In this document: positions 53,093-62,552 of the stretch, in pieces
Layout of the letters: every line of letters begins with the position of its first letter
Position numbering within the stretch: position 1 is the stretch's first letter
Source of the DNA: Variovorax paradoxus
Lineage (GTDB): Bacteria; Pseudomonadota; Gammaproteobacteria; Burkholderiales; Burkholderiaceae_C
Assembly: GCF_902712855.1 (NCBI RefSeq)
Contig: NZ_LR743507.1
Location: 1,846,001-1,910,000, forward strand
Direction: 5' to 3'
DNA: 64,000 nt
The notes under the pieces: generated by a model
Database searches by the model: none
What the model saw: the letters and a program-made list of their open reading frames with translations, nothing else
Told to the model about the DNA's origin: nothing
Made by a program: the position numbers and the translations under genes

Positions 53093-54277
53093 TTACTTCA
53101 GGCCGGCTGCGGCGCGCAGCGCGGGGGCTTGCGTCGTCGCTTCCCAGGTGAACTCGGGCTCCTCGCGGCCGAAGTGGCCGTAGGCGGCGGTCTTCTGGTA
53201 GATCGGGCGCAGCAGGTCGAGCATCTGGATGATGCCCTTCGGGCGCAGGTCGAAGTGCTCGCGCACGAGCTCGGCGATCTTCTCGTCGGGGATCACGCCG
53301 GTGCCTTCGGTGTAGACCGTGATGTTCATCGGCTGCGCCACGCCGATGGCGTAGGCCACCTGGATCTGGCACTGGCGCGCCAGGCCCGCCGCCACGATGT
53401 TCTTGGCCACGTAGCGCGCCGCATAGGCGGCCGAGCGGTCGACCTTCGACGGGTCCTTGCCCGAGAACGCGCCGCCGCCGTGCGGGCAGGCGCCGCCGTA
53501 GGTGTCGACGATGATCTTGCGGCCGGTGAGGCCGCAGTCGCCCTGCGGGCCGCCGATGACGAAACGGCCGGTCGGGTTGATCAGGTAGCGCGTGTTCTGC
53601 AGCCATTCCTTGGGCAGCACGGGCTTGATGATTTCCTCGATGATGGCTTCGTTGAACGAGGCCTTCATCTTGGTCGCGGTTTCGCTCTGGTCGGGGCTGT
53701 GCTGCGTGGAGAGCACGACGGTGTCGATGCTGTGCGGCTTGCCGTCGACGTAGCGCATCGTCACCTGGCTCTTGGCATCGGGACGCAGGAAGGGCAGGCG
53801 GCCATCCTTGCGCAGTTGCGCCTGGCGCTCCACGAGGCGGTGTGCGTAGTAGATCGGCGCGGGCATCAGCTCGGGCGTTTCGTCGCAGGCGTAGCCGAAC
53901 ATCAGGCCCTGGTCGCCGGCACCGGTGTTCAGGTGGTCGTCGGAGGCGTGGTCCACGCCCTGGGCGATGTCGTTGGACTGCTTGTCGTAGCAGACCATCA
54001 CGGCGCAGCCCTTGTAGTCGATGCCGTAGTCGGTGTTGTCGTAGCCGATGCGCTTGATGGTGTCGCGCGCCACCTGGATGTAGTCGACGTGCGCATTGGT
54101 GGTGATCTCGCCTGCGAGCACCACGAGACCGGTGTTGGTCAGCGTCTCGGCGGCCACGCGGCTGCGTGGGTCCTGCTCGAAGATCGCGTCCAGGATGGCA
54201 TCCGAGATCTGGTCGGCGACCTTGTCGGGGTGGCCTTCGGAAACGGATTCGGAAGTGAAGAGAAAATCGTTCGCCAT
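53093..54277 (-). CDS. metK: S-adenosylmethionine synthetase
   Basis: This 394-residue enzyme makes S-adenosylmethionine from methionine and ATP. Signatures are TSESVSEGHPDKVADQISDA at the N terminus, GAGDQGLMFGYA near residue 119 and GGGAFSGKDPSKVDRSAAY near residue 274. The start at 54277 is the methionine before ANDFLFTSE. It is divergent from the lipid A acyltransferases. No SAM riboswitch is apparent upstream. Confidence 0.99.
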   Translation of the reverse strand: MANDFLFTSESVSEGHPDKVADQISDAILDAIFEQDPRSRVAAETLTNTGLVVLAGEITTNAHVDYIQVARDTIKRIGYDNTDYGIDYKGCAVMVCYDKQSNDIAQGVDHASDDHLNTGAGDQGLMFGYACDETPELMPAPIYYAHRLVERQAQLRKDGRLPFLRPDAKSQVTMRYVDGKPHSIDTVVLSTQHSPDQSETATKMKASFNEAIIEEIIKPVLPKEWLQNTRYLINPTGRFVIGGPQGDCGLTGRKIIVDTYGGACPHGGGAFSGKDPSKVDRSAAYAARYVAKNIVAAGLARQCQIQVAYAIGVAQPMNITVYTEGTGVIPDEKIAELVREHFDLRPKGIIQMLDLLRPIYQKTAAYGHFGREEPEFTWEATTQAPALRAAAGLK

Positions 54278-54495
54278 GTGTTCAAACTCCATGAATTGAT
54301 TTGGCGCGTTGCCAACTCTGCGGAGCCCTGGCGAACGCTTTAGCAGATGCCGACGAATCGGCGGGGGCACAATCGCCATGCGCTTGTGTTTGTCGCCCTG
54401 CAAGTTGTTCCGTAACTCGGCGACAATTTGGATTCTATTCGAGCCGCGCATACCATGCGCGCGCGTCCGTTTTTTGACCACCCCCTCCCGTTCCG

Positions 54496-55386
54496 ATGAT
54501 CACCCTGTTCCGCCTGCTTGCCCGCGTGCCGATGCCATTGATGCATTGGTTCGGCGCCATGCTGGGCTGGCTGGTCTGGTGGAGCGCGCCGGGCTATCGC
54601 CGACGCTTCAGGGCCAATGCCGCCAGTGCAGGCTTCGGGCCGGGCCAGTACCGTCCCGCGATCTCCGCAGCCGGCAAGATGGCCTCCGAACTGCCCTGGC
54701 TGTGGCTTCGGCCCCACGGTGAGACCGTGCTGGACCGCGTAGTGCGCTGGGAAGGCGTCGAGGCCTTCGAAGCCGCGATGCAGGCGAAGAAGGGCGTGAT
54801 CCTGGTGGCGCCGCACCTGGGCAGCTGGGAGATGTGCGGCCAGGCCATCGGCGAGCGCTTTCTCGCGTCCTACGGGCCCATCACCGCGCTGTTCCGCCCC
54901 GCGCGCAAGAAATGGATGGCCGACCTGATCGCCGCCGGCTCGCGCGACCGGCCCGGCCTGCAGACGCTTCCCACGAACAACACCGGCGTGCGCGGCCTGA
55001 TCCGCACGCTTCGCGGCGGCGGCTATACCGGCATCCTGCCAGACCAGGTGCCGCCGCTCGGACAGGGCGTCTGGGCGCCGTTCCTGGGCCGCCCCGCCTA
55101 CACCATGACCTTGCTTCCCCGCCTTGCGCAACAGACCGGCGCGGCCTGCTTCCTGAGCGTGTGCGAACGGCTGCCGCGTGGCGCCGGCTACGTGATCCGC
55201 TTCGAGCCGATCGTCGGTACGGCACTGACCGACGCCACGGCGCCGATCGAGGACGCCGCCGCCGCCATGAACGACGCCATCAGTGGCCTGATCCGCAGCC
55301 TGCCCGGCCAGTACGTGTGGGACTACGCCCGGTTCAAGGAGCCGCGCGCGGAGCGCGTGGCCGCCGCCACCGGAGAGGCCGCATGA
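54496..55386 (+). CDS. Lipid A acyltransferase, LpxL/HtrB family (first copy)
   Basis: This 296-residue inner-membrane acyltransferase adds a secondary acyl chain to lipid A. It has an N-terminal membrane anchor, the catalytic HX4E motif in APHLGSWEMCG near residue 103, GGGYTGILPDQVPP near residue 177 and QYVWDYARFK at the end. Its stop overlaps the start of a second family member (ATGA), so the pair probably installs two acyl chains on the same molecule. Confidence 0.92.
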   Translation: MITLFRLLARVPMPLMHWFGAMLGWLVWWSAPGYRRRFRANAASAGFGPGQYRPAISAAGKMASELPWLWLRPHGETVLDRVVRWEGVEAFEAAMQAKKGVILVAPHLGSWEMCGQAIGERFLASYGPITALFRPARKKWMADLIAAGSRDRPGLQTLPTNNTGVRGLIRTLRGGGYTGILPDQVPPLGQGVWAPFLGRPAYTMTLLPRLAQQTGAACFLSVCERLPRGAGYVIRFEPIVGTALTDATAPIEDAAAAMNDAISGLIRSLPGQYVWDYARFKEPRAERVAAATGEAA

Positions 55387-56267
55387 GCCTGGGATCCCGA
55401 CTCGGCATCGGCTTCATGCGCGCGATCGCGCCGCTGCCGCTGCCCCTCGTGCGTGGCTTCGGCGCGTTCCTCGGCCGCATCCTGCACACCGTCGCCGTGC
55501 CGCGGCGTCGCGTGGTCGACACCAACCTGGCTGTGTGCTTCCCCGGGAAATCGGAGGCCGAGCGCCGCTCGCTCGCGCGCCAGACCTTCGTCTACGTGGC
55601 CCAGTCGTGGCTCGACCGCGGCTGGCTCTGGCATGCCTCCGAGAAGACAGTGGCGAGCCGGCTGAAGGTGGTGGGCGCAGCACCGGAAATCCGCGAGATC
55701 GCCGACGGCGACGCGCCGATGATCCTGTTCGCGCCGCACTTCTACGGCCTCGATGCCGCGGCGACCGCGCTGACCATGCACACAGCGCGTCCCTCGGCCA
55801 CCATCTACACGACCCAGCGCGATCCGATGGTCGACGCCTGGATCCGCGAAGGCCGCACGCGCTTCGGCGACGTGGCCGCGCTCAACCGGGTCGACGGCAT
55901 CAAGCCGGTGCTGCAGGGCCTGCGCAAGGGCGGGCTGCTGTACCTGCTGCCCGACATGGACTTCGGACGCGACCAGACGATCTTCGTGCCGTTCTACGGC
56001 GTGCAGGCGGCCACGGTGCCGTCGCTCTCGCGCTTCGCGCGGCTGGGCAAGGCCAAGGTGGTGCCAGTGGTGTCGAAGCTCACGCCCGCGGGCTACGAGA
56101 TCGAAGTGCTGCCGACCTGGCAGAACTTCCCGACCGACGACGTCGAGGCCGATACGGCCCTCATGAACGAGCGCCTGCAGGGCTACATCGACACCATGCC
56201 GTCCCAGTACTACTGGGTGCACCGCCGCTTCAAGACGCGCCCCGAGGGCGAGCCGCCGATCTACTGA
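55383..56267 (+). CDS. Lipid A acyltransferase, LpxL/LpxM family (second copy)
   Basis: This 294-residue paralogue has the HX4D active-site motif in FAPHFYGLDAAAT near residue 120, GGLLYLLPDMDFG near residue 182 and QYYWVHRRFKTRP at the C terminus. It is translationally coupled to the preceding acyltransferase. Having HX4D instead of HX4E, and diverged flanks, suggests different acyl-chain or position specificity. Confidence 0.92.
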   Translation: MSLGSRLGIGFMRAIAPLPLPLVRGFGAFLGRILHTVAVPRRRVVDTNLAVCFPGKSEAERRSLARQTFVYVAQSWLDRGWLWHASEKTVASRLKVVGAAPEIREIADGDAPMILFAPHFYGLDAAATALTMHTARPSATIYTTQRDPMVDAWIREGRTRFGDVAALNRVDGIKPVLQGLRKGGLLYLLPDMDFGRDQTIFVPFYGVQAATVPSLSRFARLGKAKVVPVVSKLTPAGYEIEVLPTWQNFPTDDVEADTALMNERLQGYIDTMPSQYYWVHRRFKTRPEGEPPIY

Positions 56268-56311
56268 CGCCGCCCCCGAGGAGGCGTGGCGCCAGACGGT
56301 GGCGGCTGTTC

Positions 56312-57223
56312 TCAACGGCGATCGAGGAAGGCCTCGATCTCGCGCGCCACGAGCTGCGGTTGCTCATGCACGATCCAGTGGGTGGCGCCCGGCACCTTCT
56401 TGACCACGAGGTCGGGCACGTACTCGTCGAGTCCCTCGAGCAGACCGGGCAGCAGCGCCGCGTCGTCGAGCGCCCAGAACACGAAGGTCGGCACATTCAC
56501 CGTGAAACGTTCTCGCGGCAACACCGGGATGCTGTCGATGCCCTGCCCCGGCAGCGGCGGCTTCATCGGCGTCACGCGGTAGAGGTTGCATGCGCCCGTG
56601 AGACCCGCGCTCCAGACTTCGCGGTACTGCTGCTTGACCTCTTCGGTGAGCCAGCCGAAGCCGTCCGGTCCGGCCTTCATCAGCAGGAAGAAAGGCCACA
56701 TGCGCTTGAAGTCGTCGGCCGCGAGCAGCGCCTCGGCGTCGGGACGCGCGAGGAAGTTCATGTAGGCGCTGGCCTGTTGCTGCGCCGGGTTGTTGCGAAG
56801 CTCGCGCGTGAACGTACCCGGGTGCGGCGAATTGATGATGACCAGCTTGCCGACCTGCTCCGGAAAGGCATTGGCGTAGCCCCAGCCGAAGGCGCCCCCC
56901 CAGTCGTGCGCCACCAGCGCGGCCATGCGGCCGTCTTCGCTTTCGGTGGCCACGAGTTGCTGGATGTCCTGGATCAGCAGCTGCGCCTTGTAGGCCGCTA
57001 CTTCAGTGGGCGCACTCGACTTCTCGAAGCCGCGCAGGTTGGGGGCCACGCAGCGGTAGCCGCCATGGGCCGGGTCCGAAAAGTACGCGAGCAGCTCGTC
57101 CCAGATGAACGCGGCCTCGGGAAAGCCGTGCAGGAACACCATCAGCGGCTGGCCCGGCTTGCCAGCGGCGCGGCAACTCAGGGTGGTGCCGTTTGGCAGG
57201 CTGCGTTGGAAGGTCTCGATCAT
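56312..57223 (-). CDS. Alpha/beta hydrolase, epoxide hydrolase / haloalkane dehalogenase-like
   Basis: This 303-residue enzyme has the oxyanion motif FLHGFPEAAFIWDEL near residue 30, an aspartate nucleophile in VAHDWGGAFGW near residue 106 rather than serine, a later acid and a histidine in ATHWIVHEQP near residue 283. The Asp nucleophile points to epoxide hydrolase or fluoroacetate dehalogenase chemistry. AAAGGAG precedes the start. There is no obvious pathway partner. Confidence 0.88.
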   Translation of the reverse strand: MIETFQRSLPNGTTLSCRAAGKPGQPLMVFLHGFPEAAFIWDELLAYFSDPAHGGYRCVAPNLRGFEKSSAPTEVAAYKAQLLIQDIQQLVATESEDGRMAALVAHDWGGAFGWGYANAFPEQVGKLVIINSPHPGTFTRELRNNPAQQQASAYMNFLARPDAEALLAADDFKRMWPFFLLMKAGPDGFGWLTEEVKQQYREVWSAGLTGACNLYRVTPMKPPLPGQGIDSIPVLPRERFTVNVPTFVFWALDDAALLPGLLEGLDEYVPDLVVKKVPGATHWIVHEQPQLVAREIEAFLDRR

Positions 57224-57307
57224 GCTCGTTGTCTCCTTTGGGTTGACTGTCGCTATTCTTTTGATAGTGAACTACGCACGCTGGACGGCCGTTGCAGCCT
57301 GACGAGA

Positions 57308-58066
57308 TCAAGCCTCGGCGGGTGGCTCCGGCGGCGGTTCGTCTTGTGCGGGGTCGGGCGCCGCTGCCGCGTCTTCCGGGTGCACCCATCGCCACAGCAG
57401 CTCGGCCGCCTCGCCGACGCCCTGCTTCTTCAGCGCGGAGAACAGTTTCACCTCGCCGCCGCCGGCGTTGAGTCGCGTGATCGACAGCACCTTGGCGGCT
57501 TCGCTGCGCGTGAGCTTGTCGGACTTGGTGAGCAGCACGAGGAACTTCAGGCCCTGTTCCACGCGCGGACGGATCACGTCGAGCAGGATCTCGTCGAGTT
57601 CGGTGAGTCCGTGGCGCGGATCGCACATGAGCACCACGCCGCGCAGGCTCTCGCGCGTCATCAGGTAGTTGCCCATCACGCGTTGCCAGCGCAGCTTGGC
57701 CTCGCGCGGCACTGCCGCATAGCCGTAGCCCGGCAGGTCGGCGAGCACCGCGTCATCGACCTTCTGCTTGCCGATGCCGAACAGGTTGATGTGCTGCGTG
57801 CGGCCCGGTGTCTTCGAGGCGAAGGCCAGGCGGGTCTGCTGCGTGAGCGTGTTGATGGCCGTCGACTTGCCTGCGTTGGAACGGCCTACGAAGGCGATCT
57901 CGGGCAGATCGACGGGCGGCAGGTGTTCGAGCTGTGGCGCGCTGGTGAGGAAGTGGGCAGTGTGCAGCCAGCCCAGTGCCACGCGTTCGCGCTCGGCGAG
58001 CTTGGGGTCCGCGGCAGGCGCCGCGCGGGATGGATAGGCTGCGGGCTTGGCGCGCGGGGAGGGCAT
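57308..58066 (-). CDS. engB: Ribosome biogenesis GTP-binding protein EngB (YsxC)
   Basis: This 252-residue GTPase has G1 GRSNAGKST near residue 61, a G2 threonine in KTPGRTQHIN, G3 DLPGYG near residue 111 and G4 TKSD near residue 178. EngB assists assembly of the large ribosomal subunit. N- and C-terminal extensions (Pro/Ala-rich) make it longer than the E. coli protein of about 210 residues. It is divergent from cytochrome c4, as is common in betaproteobacteria. Confidence 0.96.
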   Translation of the reverse strand: MPSPRAKPAAYPSRAAPAADPKLAERERVALGWLHTAHFLTSAPQLEHLPPVDLPEIAFVGRSNAGKSTAINTLTQQTRLAFASKTPGRTQHINLFGIGKQKVDDAVLADLPGYGYAAVPREAKLRWQRVMGNYLMTRESLRGVVLMCDPRHGLTELDEILLDVIRPRVEQGLKFLVLLTKSDKLTRSEAAKVLSITRLNAGGGEVKLFSALKKQGVGEAAELLWRWVHPEDAAAAPDPAQDEPPPEPPAEA

Positions 58067-58138
58067 CTACGGACTTTCGAAACAAGACCCACATTGTAGA
58101 ATCGTGGGGTTTTGCGCCATAAATTCGAAGCCCCCGAT

Positions 58139-58810
58139 ATGAAGTTGTTTGCCAATATTTTGCTTGCAGCCCTTCTGGGCCTCGCATCCAGCGTAAGTTT
58201 TGCAGCCGATGAACACGCGGCTGCTCCGGCCGCGGCGGCTGCAAAGCCACCCAAGCCGGACCCTGCCAAGGGGGACACGTTGTTCAACGCAACACCGGCA
58301 AACAGCCAGAGCTGTGCTTCATGCCACAACGCCGATGGCAACTCCGCCATTGCGGCAAACCCTAAGCTGGCACAGCAGCATCCCGAATACATCCTCAAGC
58401 AGTTGCAGGATTTCAAGTCCGGCAAGCGCAAGAGCGCGATCATGAAGCCGCTGGCTTCTGCGCTGTCCGACGACGACATGCGCAACATCGCCTGGTTCGT
58501 CGGCTCGAAGAAGATCAAGACGGGCTTCTCGAAGGACAAGGACACCATCGCCCTCGGCGAGAAGATCTACCGCGGCGGTATCGGCGATCGCCAGATCCCG
58601 GCCTGCGCCGGCTGCCACAGCCCCAACGGCGCGGGCATGCCTGCCCAATACCCGCGGCTGGGCGGGCAGAACGCCGACTACACCGTGGCCCAGCTCGTTG
58701 CCTTCCGCGACAACGTGCGCCTGAACAGCGCCCCCATGACCGGCGTGGCCGCCAAGCTCAACGATCGCGAGATCAAGGCCGTGGCCGACTACATCGCCGG
58801 CCTGCGCTGA
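58139..58810 (+). CDS. Diheme cytochrome c4
   Basis: This 223-residue periplasmic cytochrome has a signal peptide ending AFAA-type near residue 23 and two heme-binding motifs, CASCH (residues 59-63) and CAGCH in the second half, in the duplicated c4 layout with methionine ligands in SAIMKPLA and SAPMTGVA. It shuttles electrons to terminal oxidases. It is followed by a terminator and then the System II cytochrome c maturation genes that attach its hemes. Confidence 0.95.
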   Translation: MKLFANILLAALLGLASSVSFAADEHAAAPAAAAAKPPKPDPAKGDTLFNATPANSQSCASCHNADGNSAIAANPKLAQQHPEYILKQLQDFKSGKRKSAIMKPLASALSDDDMRNIAWFVGSKKIKTGFSKDKDTIALGEKIYRGGIGDRQIPACAGCHSPNGAGMPAQYPRLGGQNADYTVAQLVAFRDNVRLNSAPMTGVAAKLNDREIKAVADYIAGLR

Positions 58811-58870
58811 CGGTGAGGTCACGCCTTCGAGCGTGAGCGCGTGAACTAACCGCCGACAACAACCCCAAAC

Positions 58871-58918
58871 AAAGGGCGGGCCGATCCATCAGGATGGCCC
58901 GCCCTTTCGCTTTTTTCT
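58871..58918 (+). terminator. Rho-independent terminator after cytochrome c4
   Basis: AAAGGGCGGGCC (58871-58882) and GGCCCGCCCTTT pair with a short inner GATCC/GGAT extension, followed by CGCTTTTTTC. The stem is long and GC-rich and the T-run good. It lies between the cytochrome c4 gene and resB. Confidence 0.92.
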
Positions 58919-58942
58919 CCTTTTCCGTTCTACTGTCGCCCG

Positions 58943-61120
58943 ATGTCCGTCTCCACCCATGGCCTTCGCGTTCATCGCGGCCCGCAAATGCTTCGCGCAG
59001 CGGTGGAGCTGTTCTCGTCGATGCGCTTCGCGATCGCGCTGCTCACAGTCATCTGCATCGCGTCGATCATCGGCACCGTGCTCAAGCAGCATGAGCCGAT
59101 CAACAACTACATCAACCAGTTCGGGCCCTTCTGGGCCGAGCTGTTCCGCGCGGCGCGGCTCGACTCCATCTACAGCGCATGGTGGTTCCTGCTGATCCTG
59201 CTGTTCCTGGTGATCAGCACCACGCTGTGCATCGTGCGCAACACGCCGCGCATCATGGTCGACCTCAAGACATTCAAGGAAGATATCCGCGCGCAGAGCC
59301 TGAAGGCGTTCGGCCAGCGTGCCGAGAACAGCCTCGGCGAAACGCCCGAGGCCGCGGCCAACCGCATCGGGCAGCTGCTCGTGAGCGGCGGCTGGAAGGT
59401 CAGGCTGCAGCAGCGCGAAGCCACCCAGGGCAGCCGGCCGACCGCCGCAGGGTGGATGGTCGCGGCGCGCGCCGGCGGCGCGCACAAGCTGGGCTACATC
59501 GCAGCCCACAGTGCCATCGTGCTGGTGTGCATCGGCGGGCTGTTCGACGGCGACCTCGTGGTGCGCGCACAGACCTGGTTCAACGGCAAGAGCGTGTTCA
59601 CAGGCGGCGGCATGATCGCCGACGTGCCGCCGCAGCACCGGCTCTCCGCCAGCAACCCGACCTTCCGCGGCAACATCCTCGTGCCCGAAGGCGGGCAGGG
59701 CAGCGTGGCCATCCTGAACCAGGCCGACGGCGTGCTGCTGCAGGAACTTCCGTTCTCCATCGAGCTGAAGAAGTTCATCGTCGACTACTACTCCACCGGC
59801 ATGCCCAAGCTCTTCGCGAGCGAGGTGGTGCTGCACGACCGCGAGACCGGTGCCGAGGTGCCTGCGCGCATCGAGGTCAACCATCCCGCAAGCTACAAGG
59901 GCGTGGAAATCTACCAGTCGAGCTTCGACGACGGCGGCTCCAAGGTGAAGCTCAAGGCGGTTCCGATGGCGGCCGCAGCCAAGCCCTTCGAGGTGGAAGG
60001 CGTCATCGGCGGCCCGAGCACCGAGATCACCAACGGAAAGGACAAGCTCACGCTCGAGTACGCCGCGCTGCGCGTGATCAACGTGGAGAACTTCGCCGAT
60101 GCCGGGGCGATGAGCAGCGGTGCCGACGTGCGCAAGGTCGACCTGCGCCACGACATCGAATCGCGTCTGGGCGCGGCCAACAAGGTCAACAAGCCCAAGG
60201 TGCTGCGCAACATCGGCCCCAGCATCGGCTACAAGCTGCGCGACGCCGCCGGGCAGGCGCGCGAGTACCAGAACTACATGGTGCCGGTCGACACCGGCGA
60301 CGGCCAGCCGGTGTTCCTGCTGGGCATGCGCGAGCGGCCCGAAGATCCGTTCCGCTACCTGCGCGTGCCGGCCGACGACCAAGGCTCCATGGACGGCTTC
60401 GTGCGCATGCGCACCGCGCTTGGCGATGCCGATACCCGTGCACGCGCCATCGAGCGCTACATCGCGAAGGCCAGCGACCCGAAGCGGCCCGAAATGGCGG
60501 AGCAGCTGCGCGTGTCGGCCACGCGCGCGCTCGCGCTGTTCGCGGGCACCGAGCGCGCCAAGCCCGACGCCACCACCGTCGGCGGCTGGCAGGCGATTGC
60601 CGAGTTCATGGAGGTCAACGTGCCCGAAGCCGAGCGGGAGCGCGCCGGCGGCGTGCTGGTGCGGATCCTGAACGACGTGCTGTTCGAGGTGCTCAACCTG
60701 AGCCGCGAAGGCGCCGGTCTGGCCGCGCTGCCGAACGACGAGAAATCGCAGGCCTACCTGACGCAGGCGGTGCTGGCCATCAGCGATGCGCACTTCTATC
60801 CGGCCCCGGTCGCGATGATGATGACCGACTTCACCCAGGTGCAGGCCAGCGTGTTCCAGGTGGCTCGCGCCCCTGGGAAGAGCATCGTCTACCTCGGCTG
60901 TCTGTTGCTGATCGTCGGGATTTTTGCCATGCTGTACGTGCGCGAGCGCCGGCTCTGGGTATGGCTGACACCCGAGGGTGGCGTGTCCGATGGCGCTGCG
61001 GCGGCCACGGCGGCCACGATGGCCTTCTCGGTCAATCGCAAGACCATCGACAGCGACCGCGAATTCGAGCACCTCAGGCACAAGCTGCTCGGCCTGGACA
61101 AGACACAAGCAGAGACATGA
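58943..61120 (+). CDS. resB: Cytochrome c biogenesis protein ResB (Ccs1)
   Basis: This 725-residue membrane protein is the ResB half of the System II heme-attachment complex. Hydrophobic segments lie at about residues 29-50, 76-97, 180-200 and 648-668, with a large periplasmic domain between the third and fourth. N-terminal FSSMRFAIALLTVICIASIIG and KQHEPINNYINQFGPFW are typical. It overlaps the next gene, ccsA, by 4 bp. Confidence 0.96.
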   Translation: MSVSTHGLRVHRGPQMLRAAVELFSSMRFAIALLTVICIASIIGTVLKQHEPINNYINQFGPFWAELFRAARLDSIYSAWWFLLILLFLVISTTLCIVRNTPRIMVDLKTFKEDIRAQSLKAFGQRAENSLGETPEAAANRIGQLLVSGGWKVRLQQREATQGSRPTAAGWMVAARAGGAHKLGYIAAHSAIVLVCIGGLFDGDLVVRAQTWFNGKSVFTGGGMIADVPPQHRLSASNPTFRGNILVPEGGQGSVAILNQADGVLLQELPFSIELKKFIVDYYSTGMPKLFASEVVLHDRETGAEVPARIEVNHPASYKGVEIYQSSFDDGGSKVKLKAVPMAAAAKPFEVEGVIGGPSTEITNGKDKLTLEYAALRVINVENFADAGAMSSGADVRKVDLRHDIESRLGAANKVNKPKVLRNIGPSIGYKLRDAAGQAREYQNYMVPVDTGDGQPVFLLGMRERPEDPFRYLRVPADDQGSMDGFVRMRTALGDADTRARAIERYIAKASDPKRPEMAEQLRVSATRALALFAGTERAKPDATTVGGWQAIAEFMEVNVPEAERERAGGVLVRILNDVLFEVLNLSREGAGLAALPNDEKSQAYLTQAVLAISDAHFYPAPVAMMMTDFTQVQASVFQVARAPGKSIVYLGCLLLIVGIFAMLYVRERRLWVWLTPEGGVSDGAAAATAATMAFSVNRKTIDSDREFEHLRHKLLGLDKTQAET

Positions 61121-62436
61121 TGAACACCACGACCCTGACGCTCAATGAAAGCTGGCTCTCACGCCGCAACCTCTTCGACTGGGTGTTCGCGGCGCTGGTG
61201 CTGGCCGGCGGCCTCTTCGCCTTCGCGCGGTATGCGGGGTCGATGGACTACTACGAGAAGCCGATCCTTGCCGCCGCGGTCGTCTCGATGATCGCCATCG
61301 GCTGGTTCTGGCGCCCACTGCGCGTGCTGGCCATCGTGGTCGCCGCGGCGTCGTTGCTGGCCATCACGTCGTACCAGGGCGATCTGGCGCGTGCCGACAC
61401 GGTGTTCTGGCTCAAGTACTTCCTGTCGAGCCAGTCGGCCATCCTGTGGATGAGCGTGCTGTTCTTCATGAGCACTCTGTTCTACTGGCTCGGCTTCTTC
61501 GGCGGCAAGCAGTCGGACACCTTCGACATGATCGGCTCGCGCCTGGCCTGGGCTGCCGTGACGATGGCGCTGATCGGCACCATGGTGCGCTGGTACGAGA
61601 GCCACCAGCTCGGCCCGGACATCGGCCACATTCCGGTCAGCAACCTGTACGAGGTGTTCGTGCTCTTCTGCTGGCTGACGGCCGCGTTCTACCTCTACTT
61701 CGAGGAGCGCTACAACACGCGCGCGCTGGGCGCCTTCGTGATGCTGGTGGTCAGCGCGGCGGTGGGCTTCCTGCTCTGGTACACGATCGTGCGCGAGGCG
61801 CATGAGATCCAGCCGCTGGTGCCCGCGCTGCAGAGCTGGTGGATGAAGCTGCACGTGCCGGCCAACTTCATCGGCTACGGCACCTTTGCGCTGTCGGCCA
61901 TGGTGGCCTTCGCCTACCTCATCAAGGAGCAGGCGAGCGAGACGCGCTGGTACAAGCTCACGCCGATCTGGCTGCTTGGCGTTGCACTGTGCTTCGTGCC
62001 GGTGGCATTCCGCCAGCGGGTGCAGGAAGCCGGCGGCAGCTACTGGGTGGTTTATGCGGCCATTTCGGCGCTGATAGCGGCCGGCATCCTGCTGGGACGC
62101 AAACGAATCGCGGCACGCCTGCCTGCCAACGATGTGCTCGACGACGTCATGTACAAGTCGATCACTGTCGGCTTTGCCTTCTTCACCGTCGCCACCGTGC
62201 TGGGCGCGCTGTGGGCGGCCGACGCCTGGGGCGGCTACTGGAGCTGGGACCCGAAGGAAACCTGGGCGCTGATCGTCTGGCTCAACTACGCGGCGTGGCT
62301 GCATATGAGGCTCGTGAAGGGCCTGCGCGGCACCGTGGCAGCCTGGTGGGCGCTGGGTGGGCTGGCGGTCACGACCTTCGCCTTTCTCGGCGTGAACATG
62401 TTCCTGAGCGGGTTGCACAGCTACGGCACGCTGTGA
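61117..62436 (+). CDS. ccsA: Cytochrome c biogenesis protein CcsA/CcsB (ResC)
   Basis: This 439-residue membrane protein carries the heme-handling WWD-type motif WGGYWSWDPKETWAL near residue 371 and histidines in the surrounding helices, for example VKLH-type residues in WWMKLHVPANFIGYG near residue 245. With ResB it exports heme and ligates it to CXXCH cytochromes. The ATG overlaps the resB stop; a second ATG follows three bases on. Confidence 0.96.
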   Translation: MMNTTTLTLNESWLSRRNLFDWVFAALVLAGGLFAFARYAGSMDYYEKPILAAAVVSMIAIGWFWRPLRVLAIVVAAASLLAITSYQGDLARADTVFWLKYFLSSQSAILWMSVLFFMSTLFYWLGFFGGKQSDTFDMIGSRLAWAAVTMALIGTMVRWYESHQLGPDIGHIPVSNLYEVFVLFCWLTAAFYLYFEERYNTRALGAFVMLVVSAAVGFLLWYTIVREAHEIQPLVPALQSWWMKLHVPANFIGYGTFALSAMVAFAYLIKEQASETRWYKLTPIWLLGVALCFVPVAFRQRVQEAGGSYWVVYAAISALIAAGILLGRKRIAARLPANDVLDDVMYKSITVGFAFFTVATVLGALWAADAWGGYWSWDPKETWALIVWLNYAAWLHMRLVKGLRGTVAAWWALGGLAVTTFAFLGVNMFLSGLHSYGTL

Positions 62437-62552
62437 GCGCACGCCTACGGGCTTTCGCGAAGAATTGAAACCGCGCGCCGCGAAGGCGCGTAACCAGATC
62501 GGGGGCAGTCACGAACTACCCTGAACAAAACGATTCACGCGAAAGGCCTGTC

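Noticed and set aside
54278..54495. Possible SAM riboswitch upstream of metK
   Set aside because: I could not find the conserved helices of a known SAM riboswitch class in the short leader.
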